Counted from the first letter of the stretch, positions 35,638 to 45,634 are shown. The stretch: 64,000 nt of DNA from Companilactobacillus jidongensis (GCF_003946575.1 NZ_RHOP01000005.1:1-64000); one strand, 5' to 3'. Notes: generated from the sequence alone by a model not told the origin. A program made the numbers and translations.

Positions 35638-36225
35638 ATGAAAACAATCATCTACACGCATCCCTATAAAGGCAGTTTTAACCACGCAATTCTAAAAACT
35701 ATGGCTGATTATTTTGATCGAAACAGACAAGAATATCAAATAATAGATTTGTATCAAGATAGCTTCAATCCAGTTTTATCACCAATTGAACTCAAAAAAT
35801 ACAGTACTGGCGAGGCAACCGATCCACTAGTATCTAAATATCAAAAAATGATTTCTAACTCCGACGAATTGATCTTTATCTTCCCAATCTGGTGGCATAA
35901 TCTACCCGCTATGCTCAAGGGATTCTTGGATAAAACAATGCTAAAAGATTTCGCCTACAACGAAGACAATGGTTGGAGAGGATTATTAACATACATCAAA
36001 AAAGCCACGGTGATAACTACTTCGACCGTGACCAAAGACTATTTAAAAACAGAATCTGGTGATCCAATTCAGAGTGTTCTTATCAACCGCACTCTGTCTG
36101 ACATTGGTATCGATCCACAAAATAATAAATGGATTCACTTTGGTCAGGTCAACGTTACGACTGACGAAGCTAGAAATAACTTCCTAAATAATTTACCCAC
36201 AATGTACGAAAATCAATTCAAATAA
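35638..36225 (+). CDS. NAD(P)H dehydrogenase (quinone), flavodoxin-like fold
   Basis: A 195-aa member of the MdaB/KefF/YwrO family of two-electron quinone or azo reductases with bound flavin. Typical parts are HPYKGSFNHAIL at the N-terminus, the flavin-loop segment FIFPIWWHNLPAMLKGFLDK and the GW-containing loop. GAGGAG precedes the ATG. Ends with an 8-base overlap onto the convergent TauE gene. Confidence 0.9.
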   Translation: MKTIIYTHPYKGSFNHAILKTMADYFDRNRQEYQIIDLYQDSFNPVLSPIELKKYSTGEATDPLVSKYQKMISNSDELIFIFPIWWHNLPAMLKGFLDKTMLKDFAYNEDNGWRGLLTYIKKATVITTSTVTKDYLKTESGDPIQSVLINRTLSDIGIDPQNNKWIHFGQVNVTTDEARNNFLNNLPTMYENQFK

Positions 36226-36952
36226 ATACTAGCAGAGACGTTATTAGATAATAAAGACCACTCATACCAATAAATGTATAAATACACTTACTGACTAACG
36301 CTAAGTTCATGTGATTCAAAATTCGACTGGCGATAAATGTGCCGATTATCGCTCCTACTATGCCGATTAAAATAATGGGAATTTCGTGAATACCAATGAT
36401 TCCATTAATAATTCTAAACGATGATGTGTAAGACATATCCAAAACAAAAAACATCTGAACTGTTGCCATATATTCTTCTTTCGTTGATGACAAAGACAAG
36501 AAATATAATGCCATTAAGGGTCCGCCAATTCCAAATAATCCGCTGAAGAAACCTGAAATCAATACGAAACTGATTGCTACATAAAGTCGAAATTGTTTTT
36601 GTCCACCACTTTTTGAAAACAAAAAATATAGTGACAATATTATCAACAATCCGCCTAACATAGCGCGTGAAATATGAACATCCAATAAGCCGCCTAAATG
36701 AATCGATAGCGATGCCACGACGGCATACAAAATAAACGGCCAGATTATCCGCTTGAACTTAATATAATGTCGATAATGAATTGCCATCATGACAACCGAA
36801 GCTACAGGGATTATTCCCGCTACTCCGGCAGCCTTGGCCATTGGTAGAATACTAGGTAAAAAAACCATCAAAACAATGGCGGGACCAAATCCAGTCAGCC
36901 CTTGAACTAAGCCAGCTAACATTCCCGGGATCAAAACAAAAAGCCACGGCAT
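36218..36952 (-). CDS. TauE/SafE-family sulfite/organosulfur exporter-like permease
   Basis: A 244-aa membrane protein with about eight hydrophobic segments and the TauE/SafE motif (GLVQGLTGFGPAIVLM in the first half, FSGLFGIGGPLMALYF in the second). The family moves sulfite, sulfoacetate or similar anions. It is 20 bases downstream of a LysR gene read in the same direction, so regulator and transporter form one transcript. Confidence 0.88.
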   Translation of the reverse strand: MPWLFVLIPGMLAGLVQGLTGFGPAIVLMVFLPSILPMAKAAGVAGIIPVASVVMMAIHYRHYIKFKRIIWPFILYAVVASLSIHLGGLLDVHISRAMLGGLLIILSLYFLFSKSGGQKQFRLYVAISFVLISGFFSGLFGIGGPLMALYFLSLSSTKEEYMATVQMFFVLDMSYTSSFRIINGIIGIHEIPIILIGIVGAIIGTFIASRILNHMNLALVSKCIYTFIGMSGLYYLITSLLVFI

Positions 36953-36972
36953 AATAAAATCTCCTTATCGAT

Positions 36973-37833
36973 TTATTTCAGAGTTTCTCTAACAAACGAC
37001 TCAACTAATTTTTGCTTACGTGAATTCTTCCGCATCAGCATGTGAGCATGAATTTCATTTTTGATTGGAAAATTTATTTCACGCAATCTGCCATCAGATA
37101 ATTCTTGTTCCACAGTCACCTTAGGTAAATACGAGTACCCAACCCCACTTGCAACAACGTTTTTGATTGCGCCGATACTCCAAAGCTCCATGATATCCGG
37201 ACGGAGGTGGAATTCACTCCACAAAGTCCGTTCAAATTGATTACGATAGCTACAGTCCGGTTCATTAATAACGAATGGAAATTTACTGACGAAATCAATA
37301 TCGTCGTAATCTTTTTTGTCAGCTCCACTAACTACACAGACCATATCTTGTAACCCTAAATCGTAATCAACTAGCACCGTAGAATGGATCTCCGGCCACA
37401 TCATAAAAGCCACATCAGCCTCACCATCGATCAATTTTTTCTGATTGAACTTACAACTTGCATTGGTAATTTGAAGTTGAACATCGGGATACGAATTTTT
37501 GAATGCACTAATAATCTTTGGTAATTTGTAAATCGTCAACGATTCTGGAGCTGCAATATTCAGGGTTCCTGACAAAGTATCCGTCTGTGAAATTTTTTGA
37601 ATAGCCTGATAATCATCTAACAATTGTTCAGTTAATGGAATTAGACGCTTAGCCGCATCCAACAAAATAATTTTTCTGTGACTATAATCGAATAATTTGG
37701 CCGAGAGCTCATTCTCTAACTCCTTAACTTGTGCAGATACAGCGGATTGTGTATATCCCAACAATTCCGCTGTTTTTGTATAACTACCAGTGTCCACTAT
37801 TGTTCTGAAAGTAATTAGCTGTCTTATTTCCAT
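36973..37833 (-). CDS. LysR-family transcriptional regulator
   Basis: A 286-aa LysR protein with the N-terminal winged HTH (TIVDTGSYTKTAELLGYTQ...) and a co-inducer domain. The ATG at 37833 is chosen over one 12 bases earlier because GGAGG lies properly in front of it. Cotranscribed with the TauE-like exporter, which it probably controls. A dyad lies in the divergent region toward the GNAT gene. Confidence 0.9.
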   Translation of the reverse strand: MEIRQLITFRTIVDTGSYTKTAELLGYTQSAVSAQVKELENELSAKLFDYSHRKIILLDAAKRLIPLTEQLLDDYQAIQKISQTDTLSGTLNIAAPESLTIYKLPKIISAFKNSYPDVQLQITNASCKFNQKKLIDGEADVAFMMWPEIHSTVLVDYDLGLQDMVCVVSGADKKDYDDIDFVSKFPFVINEPDCSYRNQFERTLWSEFHLRPDIMELWSIGAIKNVVASGVGYSYLPKVTVEQELSDGRLREINFPIKNEIHAHMLMRKNSRKQKLVESFVRETLK

Positions 37834-37853
37834 CAGTTCCTCCATTAAAAATA

Positions 37854-37870
37854 TTGATTGATATCATCAA
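37854..37870. promoter_or_regulatory. Putative LysR operator
   Basis: TTGAT-TGATATCA-TCAA is a near-perfect dyad (core TGATATCA) directly upstream of the LysR start and is a likely autoregulatory site. Confidence 0.45.
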
Positions 37871-37936
37871 TAACATCAATTTAACTTATACAGATCTATT
37901 TGCTAAGCTTATATCATTCACTTAGGAGATGTAAAT

Positions 37937-38425
37937 ATGAAAATTGAAACTTACAAAAATAATCCACAAACCCTTGCTGGATTGGTGGATTTAATTGAAT
38001 TCTGCCAAAATGATGAAGCACATTTGGATATAAAAATGATTGAACAGTCTGATGTATTTGAAATTCCTGAGCACTATCAAGCAACTGGTGGAAATTTTTG
38101 GATTGCAAAAGATAATGGTTTAACTGTGGGATCCATCGGCTTGCTAAAATTGGACAATAAAAATGGTGTATTAAAGAAATTCTTCACTTATCCAAAATAT
38201 CGTGGAAATCCGGTTAGACTGGGACAAAAACTGTATGAGCAATTTATTGATTATGCAAAAAATGAAGTCAACCTTGAAACTATTTTTTTGGATACACCTG
38301 AAGGTGAGCAGAGATCACACTATTTCTACGAGAAACAAGGATTTAAATTGATCAATCGTGATAAATTGGCCGCCAATTATGAATTTCCCGACCGTAATTC
38401 ACGAATTTATAAATTAAATTTATAA
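37937..38425 (+). CDS. GNAT-family N-acetyltransferase
   Basis: A 162-aa acetyltransferase. The acetyl-CoA loop region (FTYPKYRGNPVRLGQKLYEQFIDYA) and the later HYFYEKQGFKLI strand are typical of GNAT proteins that resemble Tn-type N-acetyltransferases. TAGGAG precedes the ATG. It ends on the base next to the end of the convergent rlmH. Acetyl acceptor unknown. Confidence 0.88.
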   Translation: MKIETYKNNPQTLAGLVDLIEFCQNDEAHLDIKMIEQSDVFEIPEHYQATGGNFWIAKDNGLTVGSIGLLKLDNKNGVLKKFFTYPKYRGNPVRLGQKLYEQFIDYAKNEVNLETIFLDTPEGEQRSHYFYEKQGFKLINRDKLAANYEFPDRNSRIYKLNL

Positions 38426-38905
38426 TTACTTATGGTAAGTACGATGGTTAATAATCATGAACGAACGATAGATCTGTTCAGTCATTACTAAACGCATTAA
38501 CTGATGTGGCAAAGTAAACTTACCAAAACAAATACTATAATCAGCACGCTTGGTAACTGCCGGACTGACTCCAAGTGATCCTCCGATGACAAAGGTAATA
38601 TCACTTGTACCATATGTGGATAGGTCATCAACTTTTTTAGCTAGTTCTTCTGAAGTTAATTCTTTCCCGCGCAAGTCTAGTAAAATAACATATTCCTTAT
38701 CTTTGATTTTAGATAAGATTCTTTCGCCCTCGACATCTTTGACGTGTGCATCCTCTGCCTCGCTCAAGTTCTCGGGGGCTTTTTCATCTGGGCATTCAAC
38801 CATTTCAAACTTACAAAAGGCACTCAAACGCTTGGCGTATTCAGCAATACCAGCCTTTAAATACTTTTCTTTTAATTTGCCGACTGTAACTAATTTTATA
38901 TTCAT
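38426..38905 (-). CDS. rlmH: 23S rRNA (pseudouridine-1915 N3)-methyltransferase
   Basis: It methylates pseudouridine 1915 in helix 69 of 23S rRNA using SAM. The 159-aa SPOUT protein has the family N-terminus ([20 protein letters not shown]), the SAM-knot GGSLGV and the C-terminal [21 protein letters not shown]-type motif ending in HRTYHK. The ATG at 38905, after GAGGAG, gives the exact family length; a longer upstream frame is not used. Its place beside htrA and the wal operon is conserved in lactobacilli near the origin. Confidence 0.97.
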   Translation of the reverse strand: MNIKLVTVGKLKEKYLKAGIAEYAKRLSAFCKFEMVECPDEKAPENLSEAEDAHVKDVEGERILSKIKDKEYVILLDLRGKELTSEELAKKVDDLSTYGTSDITFVIGGSLGVSPAVTKRADYSICFGKFTLPHQLMRLVMTEQIYRSFMIINHRTYHK

Positions 38906-39083
38906 AACTATCTCCTCATATATATCATATATATTTATTAACAAAATGAACAATGACAAAAAACGAATTTTATTTATAATCAACTTATGCACATAAATAA
39001 AAAAGTTTGTATACTTGTGTGGAACATAACAGATACCTATTATACCAGTCATTAGAGCATACTTCTATATTAGCTTTCCGAGG

Positions 39084-39180
39084 TTATCAACAAGCAAAAA
39101 GCCGATTGTGGATAACTTTTCGACAGTGTTTTTACTAAAGTTTATCCACTTATACACAAGTTATCCACATCTGTGGAAAA
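39084..39180. repeat. DnaA-box cluster between rlmH and htrA
   Basis: Six DnaA-box-like 9-mers occur in 97 bases. Two are perfect TTATCCACA (39107-39115 on minus, 39161-39169 on plus). Four have one mismatch: TTATCAACA at 39084-39092, TTATCCACT at 39142-39150, TTATACACA at 39150-39158, and TTTTCCACA on minus at 39172-39180. They sit in the 336-base gap upstream of rlmH, which otherwise holds no gene. The cluster may titrate DnaA, regulate rlmH, or be part of an extended origin region. Confidence 0.75.
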
Positions 39181-39241
39181 GCTTGTTTAATTCACTCGAT
39201 AAAAACACGAAGTATATATACAATTTGTGCATATATTGTTC

Positions 39242-39278
39242 AAAAAAAAATGTGGAACTAGTATTAACTAGTTCCACA
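39242..39278 (-). terminator. Terminator of htrA
   Basis: A 12-bp perfect stem (TGTGGAACTAGT with ACTAGTTCCACA) is followed on the minus strand by nine T. It closes the wal-htrA transcript. Confidence 0.9.
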
Positions 39279-39285
39279 AGTCATT

Positions 39286-40677
39286 TTATTCAGAAGTTTT
39301 TTTGGTTAAATGAACCTTAGATGTCTTCAACTTACCGTTACGGTAATATTGAACGCTGACAGTGTCACCAACTGAATGCGAATACAAAGCACTATGTAAG
39401 TCAGCAACCGAACTTACTGTTTTGTTTCCCAATTTAACAATAACATCATTTTTCTTAAGACCTGAGCTCTTAGCGACAGAACCTGCAGTCGTACTGTAGA
39501 TAACAACACCCTTGGTAATGTTACTTGGAAGCTTCAAGCTTGATTGAGAATCATCAGTTATTTGGTCAAGATCAATAACCTTAACACCTAATGATGGACG
39601 TTCGACTTTTCCATTTTGTACTAATTGATTGATGATCTTCACAACTTCATTACTTGGAATGGCAAATCCCATCCCTTCAACTGAAGTCCCATCCGTATTT
39701 GACGCTAGTTTCATTGAGTTTATCCCAATGATTTGTCCAGCTTCATTAACTAATGGACCACCAGAGTTACCAGGATTAATGGCGGCATCTGTTTGAAGAA
39801 CTGTTGCCTCACCAGTAACTTGTCCGGTGTTTTGATCTTGAGTTTGAACAGTTCTATTCGTAGCCGAAATAATCCCTTGTGTAACGGTTGTGGCGTATTG
39901 GCTGCCAAGTGGTGAACCAATAGCAATCACGGGATCACCAGGTGAAACATTATCTGAATTACCAAATGAAGCCGTGGCAGGAACCTTGTTTCCAGCAATC
40001 TCAAGCACTGCCAGGTCAGTAGTTGAATCACTACCAACTAATTTAGCCGACATCTTCGTGCCATCTTCAAGGATGACCTCAAGTGAATCCGAGCCTTCAA
40101 CCACGTGGTTGTTAGTTACGATATAACCTTTGCCGTTTTGTTTAGCATAGATCACACCAGAACCTTCACTGTATTCCTGTAAGTCAGCAGAATTTGAAGA
40201 TGATGATGACGAAGAATTATCATTCGAATTACTGTCTGATGAATTGCTATCACTGCTTTGTGAATTGTCTGAATTACTATCAGACGAATTACTGCTGCCA
40301 GTATCACTATCTCCGAATAAATCACCGAAGATTGAATTCAAACTGCCATCACTAGATGACTGTTCTTTTTGCTTTTGAAGGTTGATGACTGAAACAACCG
40401 CACCATTAACCTTCTTATACGCACCTGACATGGTATTAGCGGTATTAGCCTTAGTGTTACTTACTTGCGTGGTACCCGAAGCACCAGTTGAAGACGTATC
40501 GGCAACACCATTATCATTCCCAAAATAACTAAATCCGGCAAAAGCAATTCCAACACCAAGCATTGCTGAAATAAAAGCAACAATACTAATTTTAACCAAA
40601 GAATTTCCTGATTTCACCTTAGAATCTCGCTTCTTTCCATTATTCATTCTAGAATCATTTTGATTATTATTATCCAT
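39286..40677 (-). CDS. htrA: HtrA/DegP-like surface serine protease
   Basis: A membrane-anchored trypsin-like protease for misfolded exported proteins. It has a basic cytoplasmic start, one membrane segment (about residues 28-52), and a very Ser/Asp/Asn-rich linker (about 105-165). The protease domain has the triad His in TNNHVV, Asp in TDLAVL and Ser in GNSGGPL, and is followed by one PDZ domain (about 370-455). Length 463 aa; the Ser-rich linker makes it longer than the B. subtilis homologue. Last gene of the wal cluster, with its own terminator. Confidence 0.95.
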   Translation of the reverse strand: MDNNNQNDSRMNNGKKRDSKVKSGNSLVKISIVAFISAMLGVGIAFAGFSYFGNDNGVADTSSTGASGTTQVSNTKANTANTMSGAYKKVNGAVVSVINLQKQKEQSSSDGSLNSIFGDLFGDSDTGSSNSSDSNSDNSQSSDSNSSDSNSNDNSSSSSSSNSADLQEYSEGSGVIYAKQNGKGYIVTNNHVVEGSDSLEVILEDGTKMSAKLVGSDSTTDLAVLEIAGNKVPATASFGNSDNVSPGDPVIAIGSPLGSQYATTVTQGIISATNRTVQTQDQNTGQVTGEATVLQTDAAINPGNSGGPLVNEAGQIIGINSMKLASNTDGTSVEGMGFAIPSNEVVKIINQLVQNGKVERPSLGVKVIDLDQITDDSQSSLKLPSNITKGVVIYSTTAGSVAKSSGLKKNDVIVKLGNKTVSSVADLHSALYSHSVGDTVSVQYYRNGKLKTSKVHLTKKTSE

Positions 40678-40814
40678 TACGTAATCACTTCCCCACTTAT
40701 CACTATACTTAATATAACCTTAAATTTTGAAAAAATTATGAAGAATTATTGTAAAAAAAGTGTACAAAAAAATAGAGGCCATCACAGTCTCTATTATAGT
40801 AATCTCAGTCAAAT

Positions 40815-41615
40815 TTATAAAGTTATCAGCGGATCAGCGATTTTGGGGTCAGTATCCATGATCTGAAAATCATGTCCAACTCCAAAATCGTGCTGCTCCA
40901 AAATCTCAGTTACAGAATCACGAGCAATCTTTTTCGTATTATTCTCAGGACTCAAGTGTCCTAAGTAAATCTCCTTAGTCTTGTTGCCAATGACATCCAT
41001 AATGGTTCTAGCACCATCGTCATTTGACAAGTGACCCTTCTCACTGAGGATACGTTGCTTCAATGGCCATGGATACATCCCATCACGCAACATTTCAATA
41101 TCGTGATTACACTCCATCAAGTATCCATCAGCGTTCTCGATCGTCTTAGCAACTTTTTCTGAGACATATCCAGTGTCAGTCAAAATCACAAATTCCTTAC
41201 CATTATGGTAGAACTTATAGAATTGTGGATCGGCAGCGTCATGAGATACAGCGAAACTTTGAATATCAAGGTCGTCCAAAGTCAGAACTTTGTTGTGTTC
41301 AAAAACATTCTTCTTTTCTTCAGGAACTTTACCGATTTTTGATGCCATCGCTGCCCAAGTCTTCTTGTTAGCATAGACATTCAAATCATAACGTCGTGCC
41401 AAAACTCCGACGCCTTTGACATGATCCGAATGTTCATGCGTTACAAAAAGAGAATCAATGTCATTGATATCCTTTCCGATACTCTCAAGTGACTCCTTGA
41501 TCTTCTTACCTGACATCCCTGCATCAACCAAAACATGATGCTTAGGTGTCTCGATATAAGTCACATTACCTGAACTGCTGCTGACTAAAACACTTACCTT
41601 TAAATCATCACTCAC
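40815..41615 (-). CDS. walJ: Metallo-beta-lactamase-fold exonuclease-like protein WalJ/YycJ
   Basis: A 266-aa MBL-fold hydrolase of the YycJ group, linked to DNA repair and cell-wall homeostasis. The metal motif THEHSDHVKG and further ligands (LTDTGY, ECNHD, LGHLS) are present. Start is GTG at 41615 with GGAG upstream; this overlaps the yycI stop by eight bases, and gives the normal N-terminus (SVLVSSSSGNVTYIE). Longer upstream reading is not needed. Confidence 0.93.
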   Translation of the reverse strand: MSDDLKVSVLVSSSSGNVTYIETPKHHVLVDAGMSGKKIKESLESIGKDINDIDSLFVTHEHSDHVKGVGVLARRYDLNVYANKKTWAAMASKIGKVPEEKKNVFEHNKVLTLDDLDIQSFAVSHDAADPQFYKFYHNGKEFVILTDTGYVSEKVAKTIENADGYLMECNHDIEMLRDGMYPWPLKQRILSEKGHLSNDDGARTIMDVIGNKTKEIYLGHLSPENNTKKIARDSVTEILEQHDFGVGHDFQIMDTDPKIADPLITL

Positions 41616-42429
41616 TATCTTCGTCTCCTGTTGTTGCTGTCGTTGTTGAACTTTTAATAATATTACCAGTAAACGCATTGACCTTCTTCAGAGAATTGAC
41701 CTTACTGTCCTTGTTCTGAATCGTCACGAACCAAACTGGTATATAGATCGTACTGCCCTTGGCCTCCGTAAGTTTAGCATATGCCAAGTTTGCGTATGTG
41801 ATTTTGGAATTATTTGGAATCTCTGAATTAGTATACAGACTCGAAATAATATCCTTTTCACTCTTTGTGGTTTCCTTTTCGTGCAGGATCATTAAATCAT
41901 TCACGTAAGTTTGGGTATAACCGACAACCTTTTTATTTTCAACGTCAAATGTAACACGGCCGGACTTGTCATACAACTCTCCGACATCATCAGTCTGGGC
42001 ATAGACAATTTGAGAAGAGGTCGACAATTGCGGCGCATACTTATATTTAGAACCAAATAAGACATTTGCTTCTTTCTTCAAAAAACTATTTAATTTTTCT
42101 TTCCTATTAGACTTGGTAATTGAAATAGGGTCATTCAATGAACTATCAAGTTTGTGATCAGTGGAATCATATTGAACTGATTGATCTCTCAAACGATTGA
42201 CATTATTAGCCAAAGAACTATTGGGACGTGAGCCCAGATAGTAAGCAGTTCCTGTTTTAGAATCTAATTTTCCAAAACTAATATCACGCTTACGCATATC
42301 GGCTACTGTCGAAGTTGTTGTATTACTGCTGGATACGATCTGTTGACCATTGCGGAATGAGAACAGCAACCAAATATCCAGTGAAAAGAAGACAATCAAA
42401 AAAATGATTTCAATTCTTCTAAAATCCAT
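41608..42429 (-). CDS. yycI: WalK-associated regulatory membrane protein YycI
   Basis: A 273-aa protein with one N-terminal membrane segment (about residues 7-26) and an extracellular YycI domain. With YycH it binds the sensor kinase WalK and tunes its activity. It lies three bases after yycH and overlaps walJ, in the conserved order. Sequence similarity of this family is low, so position is important evidence. Confidence 0.92.
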   Translation of the reverse strand: MDFRRIEIIFLIVFFSLDIWLLFSFRNGQQIVSSSNTTTSTVADMRKRDISFGKLDSKTGTAYYLGSRPNSSLANNVNRLRDQSVQYDSTDHKLDSSLNDPISITKSNRKEKLNSFLKKEANVLFGSKYKYAPQLSTSSQIVYAQTDDVGELYDKSGRVTFDVENKKVVGYTQTYVNDLMILHEKETTKSEKDIISSLYTNSEIPNNSKITYANLAYAKLTEAKGSTIYIPVWFVTIQNKDSKVNSLKKVNAFTGNIIKSSTTTATTGDEDSE

Positions 42430-42432
42430 TTG

Positions 42433-43746
42433 CTATTCCTCCTCTGCAGACTCATTTGTCCAGTCGCTGTATGTCTTCCAATGACTACCTATTCTAATGT
42501 AATAAGTTGGTGTAAGGTCGATAACGTCTTCGTTATCAGCTTCACTTTCCCATTGATATCCCACTTCAATATCTTGAATATCATTAGGTGAATAACCAGC
42601 CTTTTCCATTCCCTTTAAGATATTTGTAGTTGATTTCAGAGTCGTAGCTGACTGATCTGACGGAACCGGAACTTCTAGAACTTTATTCAGGAAGTACTCC
42701 GTGGTCCCGTTACGACTAAACTTGATTTTGATCGAACCAAATTGACTCTTCTTAAAAATTGGGAATCCTTCAACATACTCACGGTATGTCAATTCCTTTG
42801 TGCTCCAATCAGCATTATACAAACGCAAGTTGGAAACTGAATTTTGCAAATTGACCGCTTTGTTATAACCACGTTGGAAAAACGACAATCTATCCTTTGG
42901 TACCGAGGTATCCGTATAATCATAGAAGGTCAATTCACCTTTATCGTGATCAGAAATCAGACGCTTAGTCTCACCATAATTATAGGTATAAACATTTTCA
43001 GCTTGTGATGTAACTAAATCATCACTATTTGAATCAAACAGGGCCGTTGTATATTCAGAATCCTTCTTACCACTCATAACATACGAATAAGTTCTCATCT
43101 TAATTGGTTCCGTATAGAACGTAAATACACCGTGTTTCAAAAGATTCAAACGTACCTTTAAGTCAATATTTGTCTTCCGTGCTAACTTCAAGATTGGTTC
43201 TGATGAAGCGCTCTTAACCTTGGCACGATAGACTGCATAATTACTATCATTAGCGAGATAAATATAATTATCCTTTTTATTCTTCAGTGTGAAGATTATC
43301 CGATTAAATGAATAATCTTTGGCTTGTCTCAAAGCCGTACTATCTAATAAATAACCTAAAGTCTTAACGGAGATCGCCGTTGGATAGACTAATTGAACGG
43401 CATTCTCTTGTTGGATCATCTTTTGATATTTGGCTCCGTCTTTTTTGAAGATTTGTTTAGGTTCACCAACATTCCAGTCTTTCATAACTTTTTGAATACT
43501 CATCGAAATATTTTCTTCATTATTATAAATCAAGCGTTGATCAGTACCATCTTGCCAAATAACTTGAGTTGGACTGATGACTTGATCAATTGGAATCTTA
43601 TTCTTATCAGTATCAGTCGTGGTAACATCAATATTTCTACCCGCTTGATAGCGAGCGGTATTAGTCCAAATATAGAAGGATAGGACAATACTGGTGATAA
43701 CTGCTATCACTAGTAGGATCTGTACGATTAATCGACTAAATTTCAT
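42433..43746 (-). CDS. yycH: WalK-associated regulatory membrane protein YycH
   Basis: A 437-aa protein with one N-terminal membrane segment (about residues 6-26) and a large extracellular YycH domain. It forms a complex with YycI and WalK. The ATG at 43746 lies inside the end of walK (11-base overlap) and gives the usual short cytoplasmic start MKFSRLIVQILL; an upstream in-frame ATG would add 24 residues of antisense-like sequence. Confidence 0.92.
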   Translation of the reverse strand: MKFSRLIVQILLVIAVITSIVLSFYIWTNTARYQAGRNIDVTTTDTDKNKIPIDQVISPTQVIWQDGTDQRLIYNNEENISMSIQKVMKDWNVGEPKQIFKKDGAKYQKMIQQENAVQLVYPTAISVKTLGYLLDSTALRQAKDYSFNRIIFTLKNKKDNYIYLANDSNYAVYRAKVKSASSEPILKLARKTNIDLKVRLNLLKHGVFTFYTEPIKMRTYSYVMSGKKDSEYTTALFDSNSDDLVTSQAENVYTYNYGETKRLISDHDKGELTFYDYTDTSVPKDRLSFFQRGYNKAVNLQNSVSNLRLYNADWSTKELTYREYVEGFPIFKKSQFGSIKIKFSRNGTTEYFLNKVLEVPVPSDQSATTLKSTTNILKGMEKAGYSPNDIQDIEVGYQWESEADNEDVIDLTPTYYIRIGSHWKTYSDWTNESAEEE

Positions 43747-45634
43747 CCCATTCTCCTCCCGTCTCATTAGGATCAAATGGCAAGGAGATGTAGAATGTTG
43801 ACCCCTTACCTTCAGCACTATTTACCCAAATTCTACCTTTGTGCTGCTCAACGATTTCTTTGGAGATAGATAATCCTAGACCTGTACCACCTTGCTTACG
43901 TGATCTAGCCTTATCAACTCGATAAAATCTCTCGAAGACTTTCTTGATATCCTTTCTGGGAATACCCAAGCCTTCATCTGAAATACTAATGATGATATGC
44001 TTATTAGTCTCCAGCAAGCGACACGTTATAACGCCACCATCTGGGGAGTATTTGATAGCATTATTCATAATGTTATCCATAACCTGTGTCATCTTATCAG
44101 TATCTAATTCGACCCAAAGGTCCTTGTTCGTGAAGATACGCTTAATGCGATAATTCTTAACGACCTTCGTGTCATCTTCCTTAGCATCGGCCTTTTCCTT
44201 TTTCAACATCATATCGAATCTGTCCAGTATATAAGAGAAGAACTCATTGAAGTTGACTAATTCTTTATCCAATTTTGAACGTCCTTGATCCATACGTGAC
44301 AAACTCAATAAATCTTGAATCATACGGATCATTCGGTCGGTTTCTTCAGCTGTAACATTCAAGAATTGTGGGGCTAGCTTTTGGTCTTTCCAGGCACCAT
44401 TGTTCAACGCATCAATATAACTACTGATACTCGTTAATGGTGTACGAAGCTCATGTGAAACATTCGAAACGAATTGACGACGTTCACTATCGATCTTCTG
44501 TTGTTCAGTGACATCATGTAGAACACAAACCATACCACTGATAAAACCACTATTTCTTTGAATCAACGAGAAGTCAGCGTTCAAGATCAATGAGTTATCA
44601 TCATTCTCATCGTATTCTTCATCTGGACCATCACTAGTTTCGATCACCATTGGATCAGGGTTCTCCAACAATTCATCAAAAGTGATTTTGTCGTCGATAC
44701 CGAGAACTTCAACTAATGATTTACCATCAGCTTCTTCTTCATCCTTGTTCAAAAATTCCTGTGCCATTTCATTAATAACGGTAATATTACCCAATCTATT
44801 TGTAGCAATAACACCATCGGACATTTGTGTCAGCACACTGTCCAGTCTTCGTCGTTCAGATTCCGAATTTTCCGTCGCTTCTTCAACTTTGACCGATAGA
44901 TCATTAACTGCCATAGCCAATTGTCCCAACTCATCAGGAGAATAGACACGGACTTGTCCAGAGTAGTCTCCCTCAGCCATTCTAACGGCCTGTTGCTTCA
45001 TTTCATCGATTGGTCGGGTAATTGCACGTGAAATGAAAATAGCAATGACTGCGCCCAATAAACCGGCTACTAGAGATGCAGTAAGAAAAATAACAATAAT
45101 ATTATTTATACCCGTGTATACAGATTCCATGCTAGCACGGACATAAACTGCACCAACGATCGAACTATTATCTGGCGATGAAACTGGTGAAACTGATTCA
45201 TAAGAACTACCAGTCCCTTTGTCATAGTAAATCTGCGTAATCTTCTTACCATTACTAATACTTTGCTTGATCTGGTTCTTCATTGTCTTAGTACCGATTA
45301 ATGAAGACTTGTCGACGTCCTTAGTCCCAACGATGATGCCGTTACGGTCTACGATTTGAATATCAGTGATATCTGAATTATTGCGCGCATAATCTTGGAT
45401 AACGTTGCTAATATTATCACGCGTGGCACTGTCATTATCATTCAAATTATCAGAAATTTGATTCAACGTATATGCTGGGACTACAATTGAGTTTTCGAAA
45501 TCTGAGACATTCTGTTCCTCAAGTCTCTGCACGAAATAAGCCCCAATTATTTCGATTGTGACGATAAGAATTAAAATAAAAGACAATCCGATTTTGAAGT
45601 TAATCGAATGTAAAAACACGAATCTATTTTTCAA
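43736..45634 (-). CDS. walK: Essential sensor histidine kinase WalK
   Basis: The membrane kinase of the essential WalKR cell-wall system. It has two membrane segments (about residues 13-33 and 180-203) around an extracellular sensor domain, then HAMP (to about 255), PAS (about 265-375), the phospho-acceptor His in VSHELRTPLTS, and the ATPase domain (NNAIKYSP, DEGLGIPRKD, GGTGLGLSI). Length 632 aa is standard. A hairpin with T-run lies between walR and walK and may lower walK expression. Confidence 0.97.
   Translation of the reverse strand: MKNRFVFLHSINFKIGLSFILILIVTIEIIGAYFVQRLEEQNVSDFENSIVVPAYTLNQISDNLNDNDSATRDNISNVIQDYARNNSDITDIQIVDRNGIIVGTKDVDKSSLIGTKTMKNQIKQSISNGKKITQIYYDKGTGSSYESVSPVSSPDNSSIVGAVYVRASMESVYTGINNIIVIFLTASLVAGLLGAVIAIFISRAITRPIDEMKQQAVRMAEGDYSGQVRVYSPDELGQLAMAVNDLSVKVEEATENSESERRRLDSVLTQMSDGVIATNRLGNITVINEMAQEFLNKDEEEADGKSLVEVLGIDDKITFDELLENPDPMVIETSDGPDEEYDENDDNSLILNADFSLIQRNSGFISGMVCVLHDVTEQQKIDSERRQFVSNVSHELRTPLTSISSYIDALNNGAWKDQKLAPQFLNVTAEETDRMIRMIQDLLSLSRMDQGRSKLDKELVNFNEFFSYILDRFDMMLKKEKADAKEDDTKVVKNYRIKRIFTNKDLWVELDTDKMTQVMDNIMNNAIKYSPDGGVITCRLLETNKHIIISISDEGLGIPRKDIKKVFERFYRVDKARSRKQGGTGLGLSISKEIVEQHKGRIWVNSAEGKGSTFYISLPFDPNETGGEWDEI

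Noticed and set aside
38906-39052. N-terminal extension of rlmH by 49 residues
   Set aside because: The extension has no resemblance to RlmH; the ATG at 38905 has GAGGAG upstream and gives the exact family length.
39108-39320. Plus-strand frame of 70 codons across the DnaA-box cluster and htrA terminator
   Set aside because: It spans a terminator and box cluster, has no ribosome binding site and runs into the antisense of htrA.
40200-40340. Ser/Asp/Asn-rich stretch in htrA seen as a separate repeat element
   Set aside because: It is an in-frame flexible linker, common in surface proteins of lactobacilli, with no exact DNA repeat unit.
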